Shown here: positions 32,943 through 45,300 of the stretch, piece by piece
How positions within the stretch are numbered: the first letter of the stretch is position 1
How the letters are laid out: each line of letters begins with the position of its first letter
Assembly: GCA_030760725.1 (NCBI GenBank)
Contig: JASWHV010000011.1
Span: 12,735,501 to 12,799,500, forward strand
From: Neostapfia colusana
Taxonomy: Eukaryota; Streptophyta; Magnoliopsida; Poales; Poaceae
DNA length: 64,000 nucleotides
Direction of reading: 5' to 3'
Made by a program: the position numbers and the translations under genes
The notes under the pieces: model-generated
Told to the model about the DNA's origin: nothing
Database searches by the model: none
What the model saw: the letters and a program-made list of their open reading frames with translations, nothing else

Positions 32943-35156
32943 TATCGTTCCTAGGCCACATCATCTCCGAGGAAGGAGTATCGGTTGATCCCGGAAAAGT
33001 GGGAGATGTTCTGAAGTGGAACCAACCGCAAAACGTGAGAGACATTCGGAGTTTTCTTGGAATTGCTGGATACTACCGACGCTTCATCAACGACTTCTCC
33101 AAGATAGCGAAGCCTATGACGGAGCTATTGATGAAGGTCAAGGCGTTCCAGTGGACATCAGCGTGCCAAGAAAGCTTTGAGGAGCTCAAGAAAAGGCTAA
33201 CTACAGCGCCGGTTTTGGTATTGTCGAACATAAGCAAGAGTTTTGACATATATTGTGACGCATCCAGACAGGGGCTTGGATATGTGCTCATGCAAGAAGG
33301 ACAAGTGGTAGCCTATGCCTCACGACAATTAAAGAAGAACGAGCTTAAGTACCCTACACATGACTTGGAACTCGCAGCCGTGGTGCATGCATTAATGATT
33401 TGGAGACATTATATCCTTGGCCACCGATCTGATCTATACGGATCATAAAAGTCTCAAGTACATATTCACCCAAACGGATTTGAATTTGAGGCAACGTCGA
33501 TGGTTGGAACTCATCAAGGATTATGATGTTGGAATCAACTATCACCCCGGAAAAGCCAATGTAGTAGCTGATGCATTGAGACGAAAGGGAGCATGTCACC
33601 AACTCACGGTTCGGGAGCTACCGCCCGAGCTGCGCAAGGAGTTCGAACGGTTACATCTCGGGTTCTTGAACGAGATGGAAGTGATGAAACTCCACTGTTA
33701 ATTGGAACAAGAGATAAGATATGTCCAAGCAATGGATGAGGAGGTCAAAGAGATCAAGGAAAGGATCAAACAAGGCATCGAAAGGTACTTCAAGGAAGAC
33801 GAGAAGGGTACGCTTTGGCTAGGAAAAAGGATTTCTGTGCCTAACGTGAAGCACATCCGCGACACGATATTAAAGGAGGCACATGACTCACCTTATTCCA
33901 TACATCCCGGAAGTACCAAGATGTACAAGGACCTGAAAACTTGTTACTGGTGGGATGGTCTGAAGAGGGACATAGCTGAATATGTTGCCCTATGCGACAC
34001 ATGCCAACGGGTGAAGGCCGAACGTCAAAAACCTGCTGGACTGTTGCAACCATTGAAAGTACCCAAGTGGAAGTGGGAAGACATCAGTATGAATTTCATC
34101 ATCGGATTACCACGTACTCAATCGGGTTACGACTCAATCTGGGTTATCATGGACCGGTTGACGAAAATCGCTCATTTTCTTCCTGTTGAAACCACGTACC
34201 GCGTGGCATATCTAGCCGAGTTGTACATGGAGCAAATTGTGTGCCGTCATGGAGTCCCAAAGAGGATAGTTTCAGATCGGGGTACCCAATTTACCTCTAG
34301 ATTATGGAGGAAGCTGCATGAAGCTATGGGTACACGACTGGATTTTAGCTTCGCTTACCACCCACAGACTGATGGACAAACAGAAAGGACAAACCAAATT
34401 TTGGAGGACATGTTGAGAGCTTGCACCTTGAAACATGGGCGTAGTTGGGATAGGAGCTTGCCGTATGCCGAATTCTCCTACAACAACAGCTATCAAGCTA
34501 GCTTGAAGATGTCACCTTTCGAAGCATTGTATGGTAGATGGTGTAGAACACCACTGTTTTGGAACGAGACCGGAGAGAACCAAGTGTTTGGACCTGAAGT
34601 GCTACAAGAAGCTGAGAAGCAAGTCCAAATAATACGGGAGAACTTGAAGGCTGCTCAGTCATGACAGAAAGGCTATGCGGACAATAGGCGAAGGAAGTTG
34701 ACTTTCAAAGTAGGAGACTTCGTATACCTTAAGGTATCGCCTATCCGAGGCCAACGACGTTTCAACATCAAAGGCAAGCTAGCACCTCGCTACATCGGGC
34801 CATTTAAGATTTTGGGCAAGCGAGAAGTAGCCAATCAACTAGAGCTCCCAATGCACCTCTCCGACGTACATGACGTGTTTCATGTATCCCAGCTCAAGAA
34901 GTGCTTTAGAGTACCAGAGGAACAAGTACCGAAGGATGAACTTGAGCTTCAAGAAGATCTAACCTATGTAGAGCACCCTGTCTGATTTTCGGACGTGAAG
35001 GAAAGGGTCACGAGGAAGAAAGTGATCCTTTAGTGCAAGGCACAATGGAGCCATCACACGGAAGCAGAAGCTACTTGGGAACGTGAAGAAGACATTAAGG
35101 CAGAATTCCCTCATCTATTCTCCACTATCAAATCTCGAGGGCGAGATTCAATTTAA
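32943..35156 (+). pseudogene. Element E pol, RNase H-integrase-chromodomain
   Basis: It resumes at the RT thumb (SFLGHIISEEGVSVDPGKVG) and reads RNase H with a frameshift near 33415 and a stop at 33699-33701. Integrase (33702-34664) has its HHCC finger and QTERTNQILED. The first catalytic Asp is replaced: MDFIVGL reads MNFIIGL (codon 34092-34094, Asn). A stop at 34662-34664 precedes the GPY/F module (YIGPFKILGKREVANQLEL). The chromodomain (CKAQWSHHTEAEATWERE) has a stop near its start and ends SRGRDSI at 35154-35156. Confidence 0.92.
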
Positions 35157-35167
35157 GGGGGTAGATT
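35155..35167 (+). other. Polypurine tract of element E
   Basis: AAGGGGGTAGATT abuts the LTR start TGTGACACC. Confidence 0.85.
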
Positions 35168-35309
35168 TGTGACACCCTCAATTTTGATTCCTGCATGCAT
35201 TCATATTTTATATAGAGAAACATTTTAAAATAAGTAGAAACAGAGAAGAGATCAAAAAGATAGCCGAAAAGAGCCAATTCCAGTTCACCTAGAGCGCTGT
35301 AGACACTTC

Positions 35310-36060
35310 CCGTGGCCCGCTGGCCATGTGGCGTGTTCGGAGCTCAGCCCCGCAAAAGGGGGGAGAGGTCCACCGCTAACTGGCTACGTGGCAGGCTCGG
35401 GGCTTGTCTCTGCGAAAGGGGCGAGGTCAGACCCCGTGGGACACGTGTTGCCCCCGGAGCTAGCCTCTGCGGAGGAGCGAGGCCAGCCCCGCAGGACACG
35501 TGTCGCCTTTGGAGCTAGACACTACAAAAAAGAAAGGCTCAGCCGCGCGGGATACGTGTCGCTCTCGAAGCTCACCTCTGAGAGGTCCAGCCCCGCTAGA
35601 CACGTTGTCACCCTCGGAGCTCACCTCTGAGAGGTCCAACACTATGGGACACGTGTTGCTCTAGGAGTTTACCTCCAGGAGGTCCGGTCCTACTGGACAC
35701 GTGTCATCCTCGGAGCTCACTCCCGAGGAAAAGACACTGTAGGACACGCGTCAGCCTCGGAGCTCACCTCCAAGAGGTCCTGCCCTAACGGAGGTCCGAC
35801 ACCACCGGACACGTGTTACCTCCGGAGCTCACCTCCGATGAGAGGGGAGGTCCGGAACTGACACGTGGCGTACGCGAAGCTCATTTTTGGAGAGAGAGGG
35901 GAGGTCCCGCCTGCCAGGACGCGTGGCTCAGGTGGAGCTAGCCTCTGAGGAAGAGGGAGGTCTCGCCCGCCTGACACGCGGCACAACCAGAACTCGCCCC
36001 TGAGGAAAAAGGAAAGCCCAGGCCCCCGCTGGACACGTGGAGCCTCCGGAGCTTATCCCT
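35310..36060 (+). repeat. G-box tandem array in E 3' LTR
   Basis: Second copy of the array seen at 29745-30540, again about 14 units, with ACACGTG-type cores near 35440, 35496, 35649, 35695, 35809, 35859 and 36031. It ends about 190 bp before the TATA box. Units differ by point changes and small indels. Confidence 0.8.
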
Positions 36061-36791
36061 ATGGAAGGACGTGATTCTGAAGCGGTTTTCCTATGTACGT
36101 GAGTACCCGTTACTGAGGAAACCGACACGAACTCTTCTACGTTGAATACTGCAACAAAATCGATTAGAGATAAGCTGTTAAGATCCAAAACAAATCGAAT
36201 AAGACTCTTATTTTACATCCAATCAGATTAGTACTCTTCTTTTTCCGGTTATAAATAGAACCCAAATACCCTAGGTCGTAACATCTTTTCTAAGCCGACA
36301 ACTTAGAAGCCCTAGCCCCAAACTCGCCGAGCTAAACCCCTTCGCCGGAGTTTGACCACTAGAGAGACCGCCGACGAGCCCAGACACGATGGCCATCGCC
36401 GGAGAAGAGCTGACGATCTGTTTTTGCTAAGAGGAAGGACCTGAAGGAAGTAAGGTAGGTCTCCATTACCACCTTACGATGTCATCACGGTTTTCTTTGC
36501 ATCTGTTCTTTGATCCCTTCGAACAGAAGCTTTTTCGTGGACAGGTCACGTGTTGATCGGTTTGATCTAGATCTTGAGTCCAGATCATCACAACATCCAC
36601 ATTTGATCCTTACACCTCTGTTCATCGTAAAACCCCATGCAAGCCTATTATAACATACAAAAGCACGTACAAACTGATTTAGTGAAATCAGCACCATAAG
36701 AATAGCATGCTTATGCACCATTGCATGTTGAGTAAAGTTTGTGCATGATAATTGATTGTTGTGAATCTTGTATATGCGTGATCGTGAATAG

Positions 36792-38160
36792 AAGGACAAG
36801 CTCAGGGAGCTATTTACGAAGGATTTCAACACCAAGACTTCGAGATCTGTTAGCAACAGAAGCCGCAAGAACAAGGCAAGTGCCCCTTGACCATGTTGAT
36901 CCCATGTTTTTAGAAACTGTTTTGTTTGCGAAAACTGTGTATGTTGAGTCAACTTGATGGGAAACCCTTTGATAAGAGTTTACTAGTTTTGTTAACCGCC
37001 CTTGTTGCCAGGGAAGTTTATGAGTCGGGTATGGTCGTTTTTTCTTTTTGATTCGCTAATCTACGGGTTATGGGAAGCGATAGAATGTGTCTAGCTACTG
37101 CCGTCATGATAATAATGATAATGAGAACTTGATGTTAATGAACATGAATCGAGGGAGATCTAGGCAAGCTTGGTTTGTGGATGAGGTAGTATGAGATAGT
37201 GGTTACTTGCCGTAGATCTAAGGACCGGTTCATGCCAGCCATGCCAGGATAATAGTGCCACCACAAGGCCAAATATGGGTGTGGCTTAGCTGACTAATTA
37301 GGTAAGTTACTAGATTGTTATGGACCGTGAGAGGCGTGGGGAATGGGAGCCGAGTGAGGACTGCCCTGGGAACTGCATGGCACAAGAGGGGGCCCATAGG
37401 TGGGAGAATTGGAGATTCTAGCCTGCCGGTGAAACCTTAGTGAGTCCATAAATCTAGTAGCCCCTTTGTAAAGGATATTTTGTGATCTCTTGGCCATACA
37501 CCAACGGTTGTGTTCTGGTATAATGGAGGTTCTGCAGTCACTGACGGGTGACAAAATCACAAACTTGTGGGTAAAGTGGTGCCACCTCTGCAGGGTCTAA
37601 AACTATCATGATAGCCGAGCTTACGGTCACAAGCGCCTGGACAACTCACATGATTAGATGGATTTGGTTTTTGGGACGGTTTTGGATGGTTCGGTTTTGG
37701 TTATTTGTTTGGTTATGGTTTGGTCTTTGGATTTGGTTTTCAGCACTGTTGAGTCAGCGTAAAGAGATTGGTTGCATGACTGTTGAGTCATGGCAATGAG
37801 ATTTGATCTCGGTTATGAGATGAGATGGTAGTGAATACAAGATGGTATTCATGAGCATGTGAAAATCGAGAAAGATAAATGTCCGATGAGACATGAAAAG
37901 AGGTGGAACATGATGGAGGTATGTTGATGTTTTAATTGGATAAATGTTGGGATTACAATCACTTAAAGCTAGTTGCTGTTTTATTCATGTTTTGTGAAAT
38001 AAACTTTGCTTTCCGCAATGAGCCTTTTTATACCTACCTTGCTGTGAGCTACATATCATATTTTCCCGCACTTGCTGAGTACGTCATGTACTCAAACTTG
38101 CATTATCATACATCATCAGCAACAGGAGAGGAGTACTATGAAAACCACGTGGAGTATTAG
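36792..38160 (+). other. Putative F2 LTR mini-gene, exons 36792-36875 and 38120-38160
   Basis: The first exon follows GAATAG and ends ACAAG before GCAAGT. It carries a 9-nt insertion that includes a stop (near 36849) relative to the solo LTR copy. The terminal exon reads TGEEYYENHVEY, then TAG at 38158-38160, the same length and stop as the solo LTR copy. Confidence 0.42.
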
Positions 38161-38470
38161 GAGTGTGATCCACCGTGAACTTGCCTGTGGGGATGGAGTA
38201 GGAGATGGAGCCGCTGCCATGCTTAGTTTGCTTCCGCACTAGTTAGAAGACTTCCGCTGCTAGAATAAAGACTTCCGCTGCTAAGATAGATGAGAGACTT
38301 CCGCTACAATAGAGATTGATGTAATAAAGTACTTGAACAAATTCATTCGTGGTTATATATATTCTGAATTCTGTTTGTGGATGATATGTGTATGTGTGAT
38401 GAACATCCTGGGCACACATACGCATCAGTCTTGGTTCCCAGAGGTTTCTTCTCAGAACCAGGGCGTCACA

Positions 38471-40421
38471 ATCCCTTTTCATACCATCCCACCAATAGCA
38501 AGTTTTCAGGTCCTTGTACATCTTTGTAAAGCCGGGATGTATGGAATAAGGTGAGTCATGTGCCTCCGTTAATATCGTGTCGTTGATGTGCTTCACGTTA
38601 GGCACACAAATCCTTTTCGCAAACCAAAGTGTGCCTTTCTCGTCTTCCTTAAAATCCTTTTCTATGCCATGTAGGTTTCTTTCCTTGATTTCCTCATCCG
38701 TTGCTTGGCCATCTTGTATCTCTTGATCCAGCGAGGAGTTCAGTTCTATCACCTCCATCTCATTCAAGAACCCGAGATGTAACCGTTCGAACTCCTTGCG
38801 CAGCTCGGGTGGCAGCTCCTGAACCGTGAGTTAGTAACATGCTCCCTTTCGGCTCAACGCATCAGCTACTACATTGGCCTTTTCAGGGTGATCGTTGATT
38901 CCAACATCATAATCCTTGATGAATTCCAACCATCGACGTTGCCTCAAATTCAGATCCGTTTGTGTGCATATATACTTGAGGCTTTTGTGATCCGTATAGA
39001 TCTCACATTGGTGACCAAGGATGTAATGCCTCCAAATCTTCAAGGCATGTACCATGGCTGCAAGTTCAAGGTCATGTGTGGGGTAATTCAGCTCATGTTT
39101 CTTTAATTGCCTCGATGCATAGGCTACCACTTGGCCTCCTTGCATGAGCACACATTCATGCCCTTGTCTTGATGCGTCACAGTATATGTCAAAACTCTTG
39201 CTCACGTCCGGCAATACCAAAACCGGCGCTGTTGTTAACCTCTTCTTTAGCTCCTCAAAGCTTTCTTGACACGCTTTTGTCCACTGAAAAGCTTTCCCTT
39301 TCATCAGCAATTCAGTCATGGGCTTTGCTATTTTAGAGAAATCCTTGATGAACCGGCGGTAGTATCCAACCATCCCAAGGAAACTCTGAATATCTCTCAC
39401 ATTCTGCGGTTAGTTCCACTTCAAAACATCTCCCACTTTTCTAGGATACACCGATACTCCTCCTTCGGAGATAATGTGGCCTAGGAACGATATCTCCTTT
39501 AGCCAAAATTGACACTTGCTGAACTTGGCATACAATTGATGCTCTCGCAGTTTCTGCAATGTTAACCTCAAGTGTTCTTCGTGTTCCTCCTTGCTCTTTG
39601 AATACACCATGACATCGTCGATAAAAACCACGACGAACTTGTCCATGTACTCCATGAAGACCTTATTCATAAGGTACATAAAGTATGTGGGTGCATTCGT
39701 TAACCCAAAATACACAATGGTATACTCATACGAACCATACCATGTTGGAAATGCAGTCTTGGGTATGTCGGAGGGTTTCAGCTGGAAGTATCCCGACCGA
39801 AGATCAATCTTGGAGAAAATTCGGGCACCTTTCATTTGGTCGAACAGGTCCTCTATACGGGGCAGCGGGTATTTATTCTTGATTGTCACCTCATTGAGAG
39901 ACCTATAATCCACACACATTCATTGGGTCCCATCCTTCTTGTCTACGAAGAGCACGGGGGCTCCCCATGGTAATGATCTTGGGCGTATAAAACCCTTTTC
40001 TAGCTACTCCTGAATTTGCTTCTTGAGCTCCACTAGTTCATTAGCGGGCATCCTATACGGCCTCTTCGCTATAGGTGCAGTTCCAGGTACTAAATTAATA
40101 GCAAATTCAATGTCCCGGTCAGGTGGCATACCTGGAAGTTCTTCCGGGAACACATCTGAATATTCATGAACCACCGGAATGCTTTCCAATGTCGCTTCCT
40201 CGACGTGGTTCAGCGCTGCCTTCTCGGTTGCAGGTTGGGCTGCATCAAACTCAATACGAGTACCATGCTCACTTGTCAACTGCACGATCCTCTGAGCACA
40301 TTGAATCACTCCGTTGTGCTTGCTTAACCAGTCCATTCCATGTATTATGTCAATCCCTTACAAATCCAAGATGATAAGGTTGGAGAGAAAGTCTACCCCC
40401 CTTATTTTAATGCTTACTCTC
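38471..40421 (-). pseudogene. Element F pol, protease C-terminus-RT-RNaseH-IN finger
   Basis: On the minus strand it runs from the protease C-terminus (GVDFLSNLIILDL) through RT (FPEELPGMPPDRDIEF, SKIDLRSGYFQL, FIDDVMVYSKS) and RNase H (FDIYCDASRQGHECVL, TDHKSLKYICTQ, VVADALSRKGACY) to the integrase finger (HPGFTKMYKDLKTCYWWDGM). Stops interrupt it near 40015, 39920, 39410 and 38832. The uninterrupted KEISFLGHI segment near 39490 shows the sequence that the solo LTR split in element E. Confidence 0.9.
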
Positions 40422-40708
40422 GGAATAGAAATCAGAATTGAAAGTATGATTTCCCAACTATATGCATCAAGGTGTATGAACTAAGTATCTTCTTTTATTA
40501 ATTTCAGCATGAATGAGGATGTGAACACGTGCCAAAGCATCTCACATCGATCCACTATATGTGGATGTGGACATTTGCCGAAGCGTCCCACCACTCATAT
40601 CAGCACATAAACACAAGCAATCATCACAAAGATTCAGCACACCACTCTTATTCAAGCTACTACTATCTAAACGCTCCTATTAAAGCTTCATTCAACGGAA
40701 ACCTAAAC
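40422..40708 (-). other. Spacer of element F between pre-gag ORF and a gag deletion
   Basis: AT-rich sequence with no supported ORF. Gag should follow here, but the sequence passes directly into protease codons near 40421, so gag and the protease N-terminus are deleted. Confidence 0.6.
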
Positions 40709-40870
40709 TTAATCATGAGAACCGGTGCTGTTCTCGCCGTGTGACGGTGGTGGTCCATACATGGGCACACGCCATGGTGAGTCAGCAGTCCATGTAGGGA
40801 TAGATGACCCTGGTGCTCCATTTGCTCCCGCGTTGGCACAAGTCTCCTCCTGTTTCTCCAGCAAATACAG
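40709..40870 (-). pseudogene. C-terminal remnant of an F2 pre-gag ORF (ORF0-like)
   Basis: Minus-strand open segment ending TAA at 40709-40711. Its SIPTWTADSPWRVP segment resembles NDTWTPDSPDRR near the end of F1 ORF0, and it follows an E/Q-rich helix (LLEKQEE) as in F1. It is cut at 40870 by LTR G, so the N-terminal part is not visible. Homology to F1 ORF0 is inferred from position and this short match only. Confidence 0.45.
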
Positions 40871-42382
40871 TGTGACGCCCTCAATTCTATGGAAAACCAC
40901 GGAACCGATAACTGATGCATATGTGTGCCCAGGATGTTCATCACACATACACATATGTTCCACAAACTGAATTCGTAATATATATTACCACGAATATCAG
41001 AGTTTATTACAATGTCTCATGAGTCTTGGACTCATGCTCACAGCGGAAGTCTTATTTCTATGCAGCGGAAGTCTTCTAACTAATGCGGAAGCAAATCTAA
41101 GCAGCAAATGGCTCCGTCTCTATTCCATTCCCACAGGCAAGGTTGAGAACAGATCACACGCCTAATGCTCCATTTGTTCTTCATAGTAATCTTCTCCTGC
41201 TACTGATGATGAAATGATAATGCAAATTTGAGTACAATGATGTACTCAGCAAGTGCGGGAAAATATGATATGTAGTCTCATAACAAGGTAGGTATAAAAA
41301 GGCTCATTTGAAGAAAAGTAAAGTTGTTTATCAAACCATGATAAAACAACAACTTATCTTTAAGTGAATGTAATCCCAACATGTATTAAAAATACCAATC
41401 ATACCTCCATTATGTTCATTACCTCTCCATGTCACAACCAGTCATCAATCAACCTCATTCTCACGAATACCTCCTTGTATTGGCTACCATCTCACGAATA
41501 CTACCTCGTATTCGCTACCATGTCACGAATACCATCCTGTATTCGCTACCATTTCATCTCATAAAACAACTTCGTCTCCCACCAAGACTAACGTTGTTGC
41601 CATGATTCAACAGTCATGCAACCATCTTATCACCCGGACTCAACAGTCCCAAAACCAAACCATAACCAGACCATCCAAACCATAACCAAACCATCCAAAC
41701 CATAACCAGCAACCATATCCAATAACCATCCCAACTAATCATGGCAGTTGGCCAGGCGCTCGTGACCGTAATCTCGGCTATCATGATAGTTTTAAGAACT
41801 CTGCAGAGTTTGCACCTCTTTACCCACAAGTTTGTGATTTCGTCACCCATCGGCAACTGCAGAACCTCCATTATACCAGTACACAACCGTCGGTGTATGG
41901 CCAAGAGATCACAAAATAGCCTTTACAAAGGGGCTACTAGATGTATGGAGTCACTAAGGTTTCACTGGCAGGCTAGAATCTCCAATTCTCCCACCCACGG
42001 GCCCCCTCTTGCGCCATGCAGTTCCCATGGCAGTCCTCACTCGACTCTCATTCCCCGCGCCTTCCACAGTCCATAACAATCTAGCAACTTACCTAATTAC
42101 TCAGCTAAGCCGCACCCATACATGGCCTTGTGGTGGCACTGTTATCCTGGCATGTGCATGCATGAACCGGTCCTTAGATCTAAGGCAAGTAAACCACCAT
42201 CTCATACTACCTCATTCACAAACCCAGTCTTACCTAGATCTCCCTCCGATCCATGTTCATTAACAACATCAGTTTCTCATTATCGTTACGAGTGCAGTTA
42301 GCTAGACACATCTATCTCGCTTCCCAATCCCATGGACTCAGCGAAGCATAAAAGTAAAAACCATACCCAACTCATAAACTTC
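40871..42382 (-). repeat. LTR G: F2 LTR, minus strand, interrupted by X
   Basis: It begins TGTGACGCCC, the reverse complement of an F2 LTR end, and covers about 1.5 kb of the 3' half of the LTR. It has the palindromes (41778-41789, 41798-41809) and the hairpin (41229-41248). No primer site separates it from the F ORF, so it is better read as a separate insertion than as the F 5' LTR. Element X interrupts it at 42383. The expected duplication is TACAG at 40866-40870. Confidence 0.85.
41162..41202 (-). other. Putative F2 mini-gene terminal exon (LTR G)
   Basis: A 41-nt exon after CATCATCAG reading AGEDYYEEQMEH, then TAG (41162-41164). It has the same length, phase and stop as the other two F2 LTRs despite several substitutions. 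Confidence 0.45.
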
Positions 42383-45300
42383 TGTAACACCCCAAAACCT
42401 GTTAAAGAGGGGAATTTCAAAAATTTTGGACGTAATGCATGTGATAAAGCAATTCAGATTCAAACTGGAATTCAAATTCAAATCAAAACAGAAAAAGAAA
42501 AGGGAAAAGAAAAAGAAAAAGAAAACCGAAACCGGCCAGTCGGCCAAAACCCGCGAGCCGGCCCAAGACCCCGCGCCAGCCAGCCCAACCCGCGCCCCCC
42601 TCTCTCCCTCTCTCTGACGTGCGGGGCCCACCGTCGTCTTCTTCCCCCGCGCGCCGAACCGACCCCGGACTCTCTCCCGCGCCCGATCAAAACCAACCCC
42701 GGAACCCACGCTCCCAGCCCCGATTTCCGGTCCCGGATGCCCCAACGTGATGTCAATAGACCGCCACCCTCCCTCGTCTATTTAAACGCCAAAATCCGCC
42801 CCTTTTTCCTCCTCGATCGGCCATTTTTCTCTCCGGTGAGAACCGAAGCTTCTACAGCTGGTTTCCTTCGATCCTTGCTCAAAATTTCCTGATCTAACAT
42901 GCTGATCACGTTCCACCGCCGCCGGGGAGCCCTGCAGGTGAAGGAAACAGCATGTCTTGTGCCCCGACTGCCACTTCGACGTGCACCGAAGACCATCACC
43001 GTTGAAGCTCGCCGCCGACCGACTTACAGGCCCTCCGAGTGTAGGAAAACCCCTCGGTGAGCATCCCCTAACCCTCCGCAGCCGATCCGTGCAAAAAGAT
43101 GCGAGTTCCAGCATGTAGCGGCAAAAACCGAGGCTGCGCCGGCAAGATCGCCACCCCCGCCGCCGCTCGCAGCCGCGCGCACGGGCTAGCTCCGGCCAGG
43201 GCGACGTGGCCCCTTGAGGGCCGTCTATTTTAAATCGCACGGTAGAAATAAAACCGACGCGTACTGTTTCGGCGATCTAATCTGAGCCGTCTGTTTTAAA
43301 TCGGACGGTCCACATTGGCCCCGCATTATAAAGGCCGGTATTCTTACACGCTACCCCCTGGGGATCTCGGAAAACATGAGCTAGCCCCGGAAACTTCTGA
43401 TCTAGCCCCTGGACCATCAGAAATTCGTGTAAATTCATTTAAAAATCAGTTTTAGCCCCTGGACTCAATAAAAATTAGGAAAACCCCTCTGTTATGTGTA
43501 GTTAGACCCCTGGAAATTTAGGAAATAGTAAATTAAACCCTGCAGTAGGGTGGATTTACCTTTTTAACCCTATAGGATATTAAATTCAGAAATTTGGATA
43601 TGTGACTAGGATTTAAATTTAAAAGGTAAGGCAAACACATGTGCAAATTCAAGTTTAAACTCTCTAGCACTTGGAAAACTTTAGAATGAGTTAAAAAAAT
43701 AGATTTTAGGCTGAAATGAAATCTTCCTAAGTGTTGCTCATTTTTATTTTCTCTAGACACATTTTAGTCTAGGAAATAATTCTAAAAACTAGTAAAATAA
43801 ATTTAAATTGTTTCACAACAGAGAGGAAGTTCAAAAATGTATTATCGAACATTTTAGATCAGAACCTATTCTGTTTAGATGATATGTCTTACCATTGTCA
43901 TAGTAAAGTTCACTTTTAGGCATAGAAAATAAATCTGAAAATATAGGAAAATAGGTATGCATAATTAGAAAATGATAAATGAGGTCTCCAAACCCAAAAA
44001 CTTCAATTTAGGATTTTGTAGAAGATCTGAAAACTTATTTGGAGTAGGGAAATACCTTTCATGAAAACTTTGTGGCTAAGAAATGTATTAATTAAATATA
44101 AAGAATTTGTTCAAATTGGAAATTCATATATAGTGTGCAAATAGAAATCTGAATACAGAAGTTAGAAATAATATATATATGTTTAAAAGTGCTTGTAGGC
44201 CAAAAATAAACACATCTAGGGTAACCAAAACACTTAGAAATGTGAATGACTTCCATATGTATGTATGTGTGGTTTGCATGAAGTAAAAGTGTGGACTATG
44301 GCTTATGGATTGTTGTTTTCTTTTGCTATGTTTATTGGCACGAGTAGAACCTGCCCCAGAGCAAGTTCTCCCCTTCCAAGACCAAGACTTTCCATTCCCA
44401 GAGCAGCAGGAAGAAGGCAAGTGTCATTGACCACTTTGATTCTATGCTAGGATGTGCAGATAGAATTATTTGCATTGTCAATTGAAATATGAAACCCATG
44501 CTAGGAAGTTTCCCTAGAATTGCATTATCTTGTTTCCTTGTAGCTTGGGTTGGGATTTGTTTTATTATGTCATTCATTCATATCACTTATGCTTAGCCAT
44601 GCTTAGAATGGTATAAGTGGGATATGAGGTCATCAACTTGTTTACCTTACTCTTGAATGAGACATTATGATTTATGTAGAGGTAGGGATCGAGGCAAGTT
44701 GGATGATTTGGTTGGTGCTGAGTGCACGAGACTTGGGTTTGTGTTTAGTACTTGCCTGGATCCTAAGGACCGGTTCATGGAGCATGTAACCTGGCTTTAC
44801 CGTGCCAACCACATGTTGAGATGGGGCAGCTTGGCCAATTAATTAGGTGTATCCCCGGCGTAGTATGGGTGTTTTGGATGGTGCGGGGAATAGGTGTCAG
44901 CTGGACTACCATATGAACCGCAAGGCTCAAGAGGGGGCACTGCAGCGGGGTTGGAGCCTCTTGTATGCTGTTAGGGGTGAAACCTCAGTGGGCCCACGGT
45001 CGTCAGGAATCCCTTTGTAAAGGCTTCGTAGTGATCTCCTGGCTAAACACCTGGGAAGTGTGAATGTGGTTCGCGGCCACTGGCATAATGGAGGTTCTTT
45101 TAGTCCACCCGGCAACGGGGGATGAAATCACTACATGTGGGTACAGTGGTGCAAACTCTGCCGAGTCAAAACATTCATGACAGCCGTGCTCACGGTCAAG
45201 AGCGACTTGGACTTATTCATGATTAGACGATGATGGATTGGAAAGTTGAGGATGTTAAGCGGGAAGCTTAACATTTGAGTTGAGACTATGTGTACTTGAT

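Larger units (their letters stand above)
28538..38470 (+). mobile_element. Element E: F2 Ty3/gypsy element, 5' part missing, with solo-LTR insertion
   Basis: The internal region starts in the protease just after the D LTR, is interrupted at 29597-32942 by an F2 solo LTR, and continues to a 3' LTR (35168-38470). F2 pol is clearly related to F1 pol (same motifs) but diverged, and its LTR is unrelated over most of its length. The left half should lie beyond the 5' end of D, outside the window. Its right flank is the integrase of minus-strand element F. Confidence 0.92.
35168..38470 (+). repeat. 3' LTR of element E (F2)
   Basis: A 3303-bp LTR matching the solo LTR throughout. TATA 36250-36258, palindrome 37613-37624, hairpin 38076-38094 (one G-T pair). 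Confidence 0.95.
38471..40870 (-). mobile_element. Element F: internal region of an F2 element, minus strand
   Basis: This is the outermost readable host. It reads integrase finger, RNase H, RT and protease from 38471 to 40421 and then, after loss of gag, a spacer and the tail of a pre-gag ORF up to 40870. It is cut on the left by E (expected duplication ATCCC at 38471) and on the right by LTR G. Confidence 0.88.

Noticed and set aside
40871..42382. LTR G as the 5' LTR of element F
   Set aside because: There is no primer-binding site or ORF0 start between G and F. The LTR terminus abuts the middle of an ORF, as expected for a separate insertion. A deletion cannot be fully excluded.
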